Source: Geomonas oryzisoli (lineage in GTDB: Bacteria > Desulfobacterota > Desulfuromonadia > Geobacterales > Geobacteraceae). From it: a DNA stretch of 64,000 nucleotides. Each line of letters opens with the position of its first letter. The first letter of the stretch is position 1. The notes under the pieces were generated by a model. It did no database searches, was not told the DNA's origin, and saw only the letters and a list, made by a program, of their open reading frames with translations. The stretch is taken from NCBI RefSeq assembly GCF_018986915.1, contig NZ_CP076723.1, forward strand, positions 4,492,228 through 4,556,227. Direction: 5' to 3'. This document shows positions 48,824 to 56,968 of this stretch, one piece after another. Made by a program: the position numbers and the translations under genes.

Positions 48824-50821
48824 TTAAAGCGCCTCTATCATCGCCATGATCTGCTCGTCGGTATAGCCGTCGAGCTCGATGGACTTGGACGGGCAGGTGG
48901 CCTGGCAGGTGCCGCAGCCGCCGCAGACGCCCGGGTTCACATAGGCGACCTTCTTCACCAGGTTCCCCTGGCGGTCCCGGATCTCCTTCTCCTCGATGGC
49001 GCCGTAGGCGCAGACCTTCTTGCAGGCGAAGCAGCCGACGCAGTACTTCTCGTTCACCTTGGCGACCACCGGGTCGCGCTCCAGCTTGTCCTTGGCGAAC
49101 AGCGTCATCACCTTGGCCGCCGCGGCCGAAGCCTGGCTTACCGTATCCGGGATGTCCTTCGGCCCCTGGCAGGCGCCGGCAAGATAGATCCCGGCAGTGG
49201 CGCACTCGACCGGCTTCAGCTTCGCGTGGGCCTCGGAGTAGAAGTTGTACTTGTCGTAGGAGATGCCGAGCTTCTGCGCCAGCAGATCCGCGCCGTCCTG
49301 GGGCTGCACCGCGGTCGCTAGTACCACGAGATCGGCCTCGATCTCGACCTGGACGCCGACCTGGATGTCGCTCCCCATCACGACGATCTTGTCGCCGCGC
49401 TGGTACATGCGGGAGACCATCCCCCTGATGTAGACCGCTTCCTCTTCCTCGACTGCGCGGCGCCAGAATTCGTCGTACCCCTTGCCCGGCGTCCTCGCGT
49501 CCATGAAGAAGACGTAGGCCTGTCCGTCGTGCACCTTGTGGTGGTAGAGCATGGTGTGCTTCGCGGTGTACATGCAGCAGACCTTGGAGCAGTAGGAGAT
49601 CCCTTTCTCCCTGGCGCGTGAGCCGACGCACTGGATGAAGACCACCTGCTTGGGCTCCTTGCCGTCGGAAGGCCTGAGGATCTTGCCGCCGGTAGGTCCC
49701 GAGGCGGAGGCGAGGCGCTCGAAGGTCATGCCGTCGATGATGTCGGGGATGGTGCCGTAGCCGAATTCGCCGTAACCCTGGATGGGGCTACCTTCGGGTT
49801 TCCTGTCAATGGTGTAGAGCTTGAAGCCGGTGGCGACCACGATGGCGCCCACGTCCTCGACGGTGAGGGTGTCCTGCTGCTCGTAGTCCACCGCGCCCGG
49901 CCCGCAGACCTTGGCGCAGACGCCGCACTTGCCGCTTTGGAACATGGTGCAGTTCTCGCGGTCGATCACCGGCGTGTTGGGGACCGCCTGCGGGAAGGGG
50001 ACGTAGATGGCGGGGCGCATGCCGTGCCCCTGGTCGAACTCGTTGGGGATCTTCTTCTTCGGGCATTTGGTCATGCAGACGCCGCAGCCGGTGCACTTGG
50101 ACTCGTCCACCGAGCGCGCCTTGTGCTTCACGGTCACCTGGAAGTTGCCGATGTAGCCGTCCACCTTCTCGATTTCGCAATAGGTGTAGAGGGTGATGTT
50201 CGGGTGGTTCGCCACGTCGACCATCTTCGGGGTCATGATGCACTGGGAGCAGTCGAGGGTCGGGAAGGTCTCGGAGAGTTGCGCCATGTGGCCGCCGATG
50301 GAGGGCTCACGCTCCACCAGCACCACCTTGTGCCCCGCGTCGGCGATGTCGAGAGCCGCCTGAATGCCGGCGATGCCGCCGCCGATAACGAGTGCGCGCT
50401 TGGTGACCGGCACGGTGATCGGCGCCAGCGACTTCCCTTTCCTGACCCTTTCCACCATCAGCTTCACGATGTCCTTGGCCTTGGCGGTCGCCATGTCCCG
50501 GTCCTCGTGGACCCAGGAACAGTGCTCGCGGATGTTGGCCATCTCGCACAGGTACGGGTTCAGCCCCGCCGCCTCGGCCGCTTTCCGGAAGGTCTTCTCG
50601 TGCATGCGCGGGCTGCAGGCCGCCACCAGGACGCCGTCCAGCTTGTGCTCGGCGACCGCCTTCTTCAACAGGGTCTGCCCCGGGTCCGAACACATGTACT
50701 TGTAATCGCAGGAGAAGGCGACGCCGGGGATCTCCCCCGCGGCCTTCGCCACCTGCTCCACATCCACCGTGCGGGAGATGTTCTCACCGCAGTGGCACAC
50801 AAAAACGCCGATTCTGGACAT
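48824..50821 (-). CDS. hdrA: Heterodisulfide reductase-like subunit A
   Basis: A 665-residue flavoprotein, the expected site of electron bifurcation. The N-terminus MSRIGVFVCHCGENIS is typical. The FAD site GGGIAGIQAALDIADAGH is near residue 148. Four Cys clusters are visible: CTGCGVCMTKCP, CGVCAKVCGPG, CVGCFACKKVCAYG and CGGCGTCQATCPS. GAGGAGC precedes the ATG. HdrA pairs with hdrB and hdrC upstream and with flxD downstream. No selenocysteine is seen. Confidence 0.95.
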   Translation of the reverse strand: MSRIGVFVCHCGENISRTVDVEQVAKAAGEIPGVAFSCDYKYMCSDPGQTLLKKAVAEHKLDGVLVAACSPRMHEKTFRKAAEAAGLNPYLCEMANIREHCSWVHEDRDMATAKAKDIVKLMVERVRKGKSLAPITVPVTKRALVIGGGIAGIQAALDIADAGHKVVLVEREPSIGGHMAQLSETFPTLDCSQCIMTPKMVDVANHPNITLYTYCEIEKVDGYIGNFQVTVKHKARSVDESKCTGCGVCMTKCPKKKIPNEFDQGHGMRPAIYVPFPQAVPNTPVIDRENCTMFQSGKCGVCAKVCGPGAVDYEQQDTLTVEDVGAIVVATGFKLYTIDRKPEGSPIQGYGEFGYGTIPDIIDGMTFERLASASGPTGGKILRPSDGKEPKQVVFIQCVGSRAREKGISYCSKVCCMYTAKHTMLYHHKVHDGQAYVFFMDARTPGKGYDEFWRRAVEEEEAVYIRGMVSRMYQRGDKIVVMGSDIQVGVQVEIEADLVVLATAVQPQDGADLLAQKLGISYDKYNFYSEAHAKLKPVECATAGIYLAGACQGPKDIPDTVSQASAAAAKVMTLFAKDKLERDPVVAKVNEKYCVGCFACKKVCAYGAIEEKEIRDRQGNLVKKVAYVNPGVCGGCGTCQATCPSKSIELDGYTDEQIMAMIEAL

Positions 50822-50854
50822 AAGCTCCTCAATCCATGCGCTGCCGCCCGCGGG

Positions 50855-51808
50855 CTACAGCAGCTGTTTATCTCTCAACAGCGGTTTCGGGTCGGTGATG
50901 ACGCTTTCGAAACCGAGGCTCTCCGAGGCAACCCCCATCGCCAGCGCCGCCAACTGGGTGACGTAGAAGATGGGGAGGTCGCGCTGGTCGGGGGCGCTGC
51001 CGCCGTGCAACTCGGAACCGAAGATGTTGCCGAACAGGGTGGAGTCGGGAGCGCCGTAGGCCTCCTTGATCTCCTTCTGGCGGATATCCAGGTTGCCGTG
51101 GCACAAGGGGCAGGCGACCATGATGCAGTCCGCGCCGGCGATGCGCGCCGACTCCAGGATGGCGTTGGAGAGTTTGAGCACCACGCCCGGACGGGACAGG
51201 GTGAAGTTCGCGCCGCAGCATTCCATGCGGTGGCTCCACTTGACCGGCTCGGCGCCCAGCGCGCGCAGGAGGTCTTCCATGATGCTCGGGTCCTCGCAGT
51301 CGTCCAGCTCCGGTACTTCCGGGGGGCGGGTCAAGAGGCAGCCGTAGTAGGGAGCGACCTTGAGTCCCATGAGCGGCTTCTTGACGCTCTCCTCGAGCTT
51401 GCCGAGGCCGTATTCGCGGGCCAGGATCTCCAGGATGTGCTTGACCGGCTTGTTGAGCGCAGCCGGCCCGTCGATGGCGACCTCGACCTGCTTTCTCTTG
51501 GTCTCGTCCCCTTTCAGATGATGCTGGGTGGTCTTGAGGCGCGAGAAGCAGGCGGCGCAGGCGACGGCCAGGTCACCCTCGACCTCTTCGGCCAGGGAAA
51601 GGTTCTTGGCGCAGAGCGAGAGCGACAGGAGTTCGTCCACGTTGTGCGCCGGGGTGGCGCCGCAGCAGAACCAGTCCGGCACTTCCTTCAGCCCCACGTT
51701 GAGCGCCTTGAACAGCGCGCGGGTGGAGATATCGTATTCGCGCCCGGAGGCGTGCAGCGAGCACCCCGGGTAGTAGGAATAACTAAGACGTTTCTTGCCT
51801 GGTGTCAC
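50855..51808 (-). CDS. hdrB: Heterodisulfide reductase-like subunit B
   Basis: A 317-residue protein with two CCG-type domains: FCCGATPAHN with downstream CAACFSRL, and MECCGANFTLSRP with CPLCHGNLD. These bind noncubane 4Fe-4S clusters that cleave a disulfide or similar substrate. The N-terminus YYPGCSLHASGREYD is typical. The GTG start overlaps the hdrC stop by 4 nt. In organisms without coenzyme M/B the true disulfide is unknown. Confidence 0.94.
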   Translation of the reverse strand: MTPGKKRLSYSYYPGCSLHASGREYDISTRALFKALNVGLKEVPDWFCCGATPAHNVDELLSLSLCAKNLSLAEEVEGDLAVACAACFSRLKTTQHHLKGDETKRKQVEVAIDGPAALNKPVKHILEILAREYGLGKLEESVKKPLMGLKVAPYYGCLLTRPPEVPELDDCEDPSIMEDLLRALGAEPVKWSHRMECCGANFTLSRPGVVLKLSNAILESARIAGADCIMVACPLCHGNLDIRQKEIKEAYGAPDSTLFGNIFGSELHGGSAPDQRDLPIFYVTQLAALAMGVASESLGFESVITDPKPLLRDKQLL

Positions 51809-52389
51809 AGCGCCTCCCCTTTCTTGCGCATCTCCTCGATCCGCTTGAAGATCCCTTCGATCTCCGCGATGTTCTTGTTCTTGGAATGGAACATCTTCAG
51901 CTTGCCCTTGGAGATCAGCTTAGGTCCGAGCATGAGGTCCTTCAGGAACTGCCCGCTTTTCATGTTGAAGGCGGCGCCCAGGCGGAGCTCATACTGACGG
52001 CCGTAGGTGCGGATGTTCTCGATGAAGAGCCTGTTGGCGAGCTGCACGTAGCTTTCTTTCGAGGGACCGTCGGCATCCCAGGAGAGTTTTCTCAGCGCGT
52101 CCATGATGGCGGCGAGATCGACCTTGTTGGGGCAGCGGGTGGTGCAGGTCTCGCAGGAGGCGCAGTACCAGATGGAGCGCCCCGCGAGGATGCGCTGCCC
52201 CTGCCCCAACTGCAGCAGGCGCACCACCCGGTTGGGGGGATGCTCCATGAAGGTGGACATGGGGCAGCCTGCCGAGCACTTGCCGCACTGGAAGCAGCGC
52301 CGCACGGAACTGCCGGAGAGTGCTTCCACCTTCTTCACGAACCCGATGTTCATGGTCTCGTTGGAGAGGTGCATCAACTTGTTTTTCAC
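51805..52389 (-). CDS. hdrC: Heterodisulfide reductase-like subunit C
   Basis: A 194-residue iron-sulfur protein. CFQCGKCSAGCP and CASCETCTTRCP are two 4Fe-4S sites. I place the start at GTG 52389 with CGAGG 6 nt upstream; a longer reading from 52470 would run back through the operator-like dyad. First gene of the hdrCBA-flxDCBA unit. It connects HdrA to HdrB electronically. Confidence 0.92.
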   Translation of the reverse strand: MKNKLMHLSNETMNIGFVKKVEALSGSSVRRCFQCGKCSAGCPMSTFMEHPPNRVVRLLQLGQGQRILAGRSIWYCASCETCTTRCPNKVDLAAIMDALRKLSWDADGPSKESYVQLANRLFIENIRTYGRQYELRLGAAFNMKSGQFLKDLMLGPKLISKGKLKMFHSKNKNIAEIEGIFKRIEEMRKKGEAL

Positions 52390-52411
52390 TGCGGACCTCG
52401 TGATTGGGTAA

Positions 52412-52425
52412 TGGTCGTTCGACCA
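52412..52425. promoter_or_regulatory. Operator-like dyad in the hdrC leader
   Basis: TGGTCG and CGACCA are separated by TT; ATTGG and CCAAT extend the outer symmetry imperfectly. The form resembles TetR-family operators of fatty-acid or aromatic metabolism. It lies between the candidate hdrC promoter and start codon. Confidence 0.45.
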
Positions 52426-52515
52426 ATCGGTTGATAAACGGCTAAAGATGATACGCCCAATGAAAGCCAAAAAGCAAGGGCTTCATGGGACGTTATTTTG
52501 AATTACAAGAACATC

Positions 52516-52580
52516 GTTTTAAAATGAAGGAAATTTCTGTCATACGAAAATTTCGAATGGACTATACGCCATTTTAAAAC
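52516..52580. promoter_or_regulatory. Nested inverted repeats in AT-rich spacer
   Basis: GTTTTAAAATG (52516-52526) and CATTTTAAAAC (52570-52580) are exact inverse copies. Inside, GAAATTT (52530-52536) and AAATTTC (52548-52554) form a second dyad. Confidence 0.6.
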
Positions 52581-52708
52581 AAAAAAGCAAGCATTTGTTT
52601 TCGATGAAACTGTCTGAAAAAGATAGACTTTTGTCAGAATGTCACTGGAAATGGCCGTTTTGGGTGGCGCTATGACAGAAAAAAAATCCAAAAAACGCGA
52701 AATTTTAG

Positions 52709-52726
52709 AACAAGCGATCGCTTGTT
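52709..52726. promoter_or_regulatory. Perfect 18-bp palindrome
   Basis: AACAAGCGATCGCTTGTT is fully self-complementary and lies in AT-rich DNA about 220 bp before the exporter gene. It is a candidate operator. Confidence 0.5.
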
Positions 52727-52949
52727 ATTGTCTCGGCTGAAAGTAGCTGATGTAGCGCGGGAATTGGTTAAAAAATTCCGATTTCGGGAAATTCTGACTG
52801 CACAGCGGTTTGGCGGGGTCAAAACGCGGCGTTTACGTTTTTTTAAAACATCGCCGGCTAATTATTGGAATTGGCAAATACTTTGACAGAAAAAACGAAA
52901 TGTAATAATACTGTCGGCGCGTTATCTCGCGAGGTGAGCCATCGGCGAA

Positions 52950-54680
52950 TTGACAAGACTATACCGCTACATGCGCAGCCGCCGGGGGGCTTACCTGTTG
53001 GGAGCCCTGCTGCTGGTGGGGACCAACCTGTGCGGGCTCGCCATACCGTGGCTCTTGAAGCTGGCCATCGAAGCCTTGCAGGCGCCGGCCAAGGCCGGCT
53101 ATACCCCGGCACAGTACGGCGGGATGATCGCCGCCGCCGCCGTGGCGCAGGGAGTCATCCGCGTCTTTTCCCGCATCACCCTCTTGAACGCCGGGCGACG
53201 CATCGAGTATGAACTGCGCGAGGATCTCTACGCGAAGCTGCTCACCCTGGATCGTACCTACTTCTCCAACTGGCGCACCGGCGACATCCTGTCCCGTCTT
53301 GCCAACGATCTCACCAACGTGAGGATGCTGCTCGGTTTCGGTGTCCTGAGCCTTCTGAACACGGTGGTGATCTACACAGCCTCTCTGATCCTCCTCACCC
53401 GGATTTCCCCGTTTCTCACCCTGTGTGCCGTGCTCCCCTTCCCGGTCATGATCCTGATCGTTAAGCAGATGAGCGCCAACATGTTCCGCGTCTCCAAACG
53501 GACCCAGGAAGCGCTGGCCCGGCTTACCACGAAGGTCGAGGAAAACGTCTCCGCCGCGGCGGTGGTGCGGGCGTACTGCCGTGAGGACGGAGAGATCGAA
53601 AGTTTCGGCGCCGTATGCGACAGCTACAGCGACGCCAGCATGGCGATGGCCAAGATCCGCGGCATGATGCTGCCGGTCATGGCGGCGACGGGAGCCATCG
53701 GCACCCTGGTCATCCTCTTTGTCGGCGGCAACCAGGTCATCAGCGGCAAGCTTACCCTGGGCGGCTTCGTCGCCTTCAACGGCTATCTCGCCATGCTGGT
53801 GTGGCCCACCATCATGTTCGGATGGATCCTCAACCTGGTGCAAAGGGGGGCCGCATCGATGACCCGCCTGGGCGAGATACTGAACGCCACCGCCGAGGTC
53901 GTGGAGCCGGAGCAGCCCGTCGATCCCGGCGAGATCGGGGGGGAAATCGAGTACCGCAACTTCAGCTTCAGCTACGGCAGCGCCGAGATGTTGCGCGGTA
54001 TCGATCTTAAGATCGCGCGCGGGGCCCGCATCGGCATCGTCGGGGTGGTGGGGAGCGGCAAGTCGACCCTGGTGCGCATGATTCCGCGGCTCTTCCCGGT
54101 GGCCGACGGCACGCTCTTTATCGACGGCGTCGACCTGAACCGGCTCCCCCTGCAGCGTATCCGCGCCGCAGTGGGCTTCGTGCCCCAGGAGACCTTTCTT
54201 TTCTCCCGCACCATTGCCGAGAACATCGCCTACGGCAAGCACGGCGCCACCCGTGAAGACATCGAGCGCGCCGCCAGGATCGCGGGGCTGTCCGGCGATC
54301 TCACCAGGTTCCCTCAGGGGCTGGACACACTGGTCGGGGAGCGGGGTGTGACCCTGTCCGGCGGGCAGAAGCAGCGTGTCTCCATCGCCCGGGCGTTGAT
54401 CAAGGAGCCGAGCATACTGATATTGGACGATCCCCTTTCCGCCGTCGATGCCGACACCGAGGAGGAGATTCTCTCCGCACTCTCCGGCTATTACGGCAAG
54501 AGGACCGTGCTGATCGTATCGCATCGGCTGTCGCCGCTGCGTAACTGCGACCGGATCATCGTCCTGGAGCAGGGGAGCATCGTGGAAGAGGGGAGCCATG
54601 CGGAGCTGTTGGAACTCGGCGGTCGCTACGCCGCCATCCACAGGGAAGAGCAGTTGAAGGCGGAGATAGAGAGGCTTTAA
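52950..54680 (+). CDS. ABC exporter half-transporter, MdlA-like (degenerate ATP site)
   Basis: A 576-residue fused membrane-ATPase subunit. Six membrane helices cover about 1-310 and the ATPase about 330-570. Walker A GVVGSGKST is near 365-373 and the signature is LSGGQKQR. Walker B reads LILDDPLSAVD, so the catalytic glutamate is aspartate. This is the pattern of the degenerate-site partner in heterodimeric exporters such as MdlA. The TTG start at 52950 has GAGGTGAG about 12 nt upstream; an ATG at 52971 is an alternative. Its partner follows after a family C repeat. Confidence 0.91.
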   Translation: MTRLYRYMRSRRGAYLLGALLLVGTNLCGLAIPWLLKLAIEALQAPAKAGYTPAQYGGMIAAAAVAQGVIRVFSRITLLNAGRRIEYELREDLYAKLLTLDRTYFSNWRTGDILSRLANDLTNVRMLLGFGVLSLLNTVVIYTASLILLTRISPFLTLCAVLPFPVMILIVKQMSANMFRVSKRTQEALARLTTKVEENVSAAAVVRAYCREDGEIESFGAVCDSYSDASMAMAKIRGMMLPVMAATGAIGTLVILFVGGNQVISGKLTLGGFVAFNGYLAMLVWPTIMFGWILNLVQRGAASMTRLGEILNATAEVVEPEQPVDPGEIGGEIEYRNFSFSYGSAEMLRGIDLKIARGARIGIVGVVGSGKSTLVRMIPRLFPVADGTLFIDGVDLNRLPLQRIRAAVGFVPQETFLFSRTIAENIAYGKHGATREDIERAARIAGLSGDLTRFPQGLDTLVGERGVTLSGGQKQRVSIARALIKEPSILILDDPLSAVDADTEEEILSALSGYYGKRTVLIVSHRLSPLRNCDRIIVLEQGSIVEEGSHAELLELGGRYAAIHREEQLKAEIERL

Positions 54681-54691
54681 AGGCCAAGGCG

Positions 54692-54799
54692 TCAACGCAA
54701 AGGCGCAAAGGCGCTAAGACGCAGGGAAAAGCAGGAAGCGGGTTTTAAACCTTTTCAAAGATTCTCTTTGCGTCTCCGCGCCTCCGCGGCTTTGCGTTA
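54692..54799. repeat. Family C inverted repeat between exporter genes
   Basis: Arms AACGCAAAGGCGCAAAGGCG (54694 onward) and GCGGCTTTGCGTT (ending about 54798) surround a GGGTTTTAAACC loop shared with 45725-45847. Confidence 0.85.
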
Positions 54800-54833
54800 A
54801 TGCTTCAGCTTTTCATGTTTAAAAGGGAGCGGC

Positions 54834-56774
54834 ATGCACTTCGGCGGGATATATGAGGATGAAACGGTAGGTAAGGTGTACGACCGGCGCCTGATGGGGC
54901 GCTTTGTCGCCTACATCCTGCCGTACCGCCGCATGCTGGTAACGGCGCTCCTGCTGCTCCCCCTAATCGCCGCTTCCAAACTCGCCCAGCCCTGGATCAT
55001 CAAGGTCGCCATCGACGACCACATCGTGAAGGGGCGCATGGAGGGGCTTCCGACCCTCGCCGCGGCGTTTCTCGCGATCATCTTCGCAGAATCGATCCTC
55101 ATGTTCGCCCAGGTCTACCTGCTGCAGTGGGTGGGACAGCGGGTCATGTACGACATCAGGGTCAAGCTTTTCAGCCACATCCAGCGCCTCTCCACCCGCT
55201 TCTTCGACCAGACCCCGGTCGGGAGCCTCGTTTCACGACTGACCAGCGATATCGAGGTGCTGGGCGAGATGTTTGCTGCCGGCATCGTGACGGTGGTCGG
55301 GGACATCCTGGTGCTGGCGGGCATCGTCGGCATCATGCTCTGGATGAACGTGCGCCTCTCGCTGGTCACCTTCTCGGTGCTGCCGGTGCTGATCTGGGTC
55401 GCGTTTGCCTTCCGCAAGTGGATGCGTCTTGCGTTCCGCCAGGTTCGGGCACGCCAGGCGAACCTCTCCGCTTTTCTGGCGGAGAGCATCGGCGGCATGG
55501 CAGTAGTGCAGCTCTTCAACCGAGAGCGGGACGAGGCGAAGGAATTCCGCAGGCTGAACGCCTCCTACGTCGAGGCGAACTTCCCGGTGATCACCTGGGA
55601 CGCGGCTCTGTACGCGGTGGTGGAATCGCTCTCCTCGGTGGCCGTGGCGCTGATCATCTGGTACGGCGGCGGCGAGATCGTGAAGGGGACGCTCTCCTTC
55701 GGCTCGCTGGTCGCCTTCATCCAGTACATCGAGAAGTTCTTCTCCCCGATCCGGGACCTCTCCGCCAAGTACTCCATCATGCAGGGGGCGATGGCCTCAC
55801 TGGAGCGGATCTTCGCGCTTTTGGACAATAACGACCGCGAGCCCGAACCGGTGCCGTCCCCGGAAGCCGCAGCTGGGACGGTAAGGACTGACAGCCGACT
55901 GACTCAAGCTCCCCCTCCACCGGAGGGGGAGGGCAGGGGAGGGGGAAGTACGGACTCGCTTTGGTCTTCCCCCCTCCCGGCCTCCCCCCTCCGGGGGGAG
56001 GAGTTGCGGACCAGAGTGCAGGCGTGCCAGGGATCGCCCGAGCACGCGCTGCAGAACATCTGCTTCAACGACATCTGGTTCGCCTACAAGGACCGGGATT
56101 ACGTGCTGAAGGGGTTCTCCCTGCAGATGAGGCGCGGCGAGAAGGTGGCGCTGGTCGGGGAAACCGGCGGCGGCAAGACCACCGTGACCAGGCTTTTGTC
56201 ACGGCTCTACGACGTCGAGCGCGGCTCCATCACCATCGACGGCACCGACATCCGTGAGTTGCCGCTCCCGGCGCTGCGCAAGCGGATCGGCGTGGTTTTG
56301 CAAGATCCCTATTTATTCTCCGGCACCATCGCCTACAACATCTCGTTGGGAGATCCCGAGGCGCTCAAGAGGGTGGAGCAGGCGGCGGCCGTCGTCGGCG
56401 CCGACCGTTTCATCCGCGAGCTTCCCAAAGGCTATGACGAAGAGGTGCGTGAGCGCGGCGTGAACTTCTCTGCCGGAGAACGGCAGCTGATTTCCTTTGC
56501 CCGCGCCGTCGCCTTCGACCCCGAGATCCTGGTGCTGGACGAGGCGACCGCCAGCGTGGACACGGCGAGCGAGCGGCTGATCCAGCAGGGGCTCGAGGGG
56601 CTGATGCAGGGACGCACCACGCTCGTGGTTGCCCACCGGCTCTCCACCATCCGCGATGCCGACCGCATCGTGGTCATCCACCACGGCGAGAAAGCGGAAG
56701 AGGGGACGCACGCCGAGCTGATGGCCGCGCAGGGGCTGTACTACCGGCTGTACCAGTTGCAGTTTAAAGACTGA
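54834..56774 (+). CDS. ABC exporter half-transporter, MdlB-like, with in-frame repeat insert
   Basis: A 646-residue partner of the preceding subunit. The membrane domain is at about 1-335 and the ATPase at about 400-640. Walker A GETGGGKTT and Walker B ILVLDEATASVD keep the catalytic glutamate, but the signature is degenerate (FSAGERQL). Between the domains, about residues 345-395 (TQAPPPPEGEGRGGGSTD onward) are encoded by a family B pair at 55908-56005 that keeps the frame. A nearly identical B pair follows the stop codon. Length is about 50 residues above usual. Confidence 0.92.
   Translation: MHFGGIYEDETVGKVYDRRLMGRFVAYILPYRRMLVTALLLLPLIAASKLAQPWIIKVAIDDHIVKGRMEGLPTLAAAFLAIIFAESILMFAQVYLLQWVGQRVMYDIRVKLFSHIQRLSTRFFDQTPVGSLVSRLTSDIEVLGEMFAAGIVTVVGDILVLAGIVGIMLWMNVRLSLVTFSVLPVLIWVAFAFRKWMRLAFRQVRARQANLSAFLAESIGGMAVVQLFNRERDEAKEFRRLNASYVEANFPVITWDAALYAVVESLSSVAVALIIWYGGGEIVKGTLSFGSLVAFIQYIEKFFSPIRDLSAKYSIMQGAMASLERIFALLDNNDREPEPVPSPEAAAGTVRTDSRLTQAPPPPEGEGRGGGSTDSLWSSPLPASPLRGEELRTRVQACQGSPEHALQNICFNDIWFAYKDRDYVLKGFSLQMRRGEKVALVGETGGGKTTVTRLLSRLYDVERGSITIDGTDIRELPLPALRKRIGVVLQDPYLFSGTIAYNISLGDPEALKRVEQAAAVVGADRFIRELPKGYDEEVRERGVNFSAGERQLISFARAVAFDPEILVLDEATASVDTASERLIQQGLEGLMQGRTTLVVAHRLSTIRDADRIVVIHHGEKAEEGTHAELMAAQGLYYRLYQLQFKD
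55908..56005. repeat. Family B pair inside the exporter coding sequence
   Basis: A forward copy and a reverse copy around AAGTACGGACTCGCTTTGG. A close copy of the whole unit lies at 56799-56886, and similarity extends about 25 bp leftward into GACTGACAG. Confidence 0.9.
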
Positions 56775-56798
56775 CAGACCGCTGCTTTAAGCTCTCCC

Positions 56799-56886
56799 TC
56801 CCCCGGAGGGGGAGGGCAGGGGAGGGGGAAGTACGGACACACTTTGATCTTCCCCCCTCCCGACCTCCCCCCTCCGGGGGGAGGAG
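56799..56886. repeat. Family B pair after the exporter gene
   Basis: Forward and reverse copies around AAGTACGGACACACTTTGA, nearly identical to the unit inside the upstream gene. Confidence 0.88.
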
Positions 56887-56968
56887 TTGCTGGCAGAGTT
56901 GGAAAGACTGATTGACCTTTGATTCAAAAATTGAGATATAGGAAAGAATTTTTTCACGGAGCACCACC

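Larger units (their letters stand above)
52390..52949. promoter_or_regulatory. AT-rich divergent control region, hdrC / ABC exporter
   Basis: A 560-bp gap, clearly more AT-rich than its surroundings and without a believable gene. Minus-strand candidate -10 TATCAT (52453-52448) and -35 TTGCTT (52477-52472), spaced 18 bp, point to hdrC. TGGTCG-TT-CGACCA (52412-52425) is an operator-like dyad. A nested dyad (52516-52580) and a perfect palindrome (52709-52726) lie further right. Confidence 0.55.

Noticed and set aside
48824-50821. Selenocysteine in HdrA, given selB in the window
   Set aside because: All cluster cysteines are ordinary codons and the frame has no internal TGA.
52503-52691. 62-residue open frame in the AT-rich spacer
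   Set aside because: Low-complexity, no ribosome site, crosses the nested dyads. I treat the area as non-coding.
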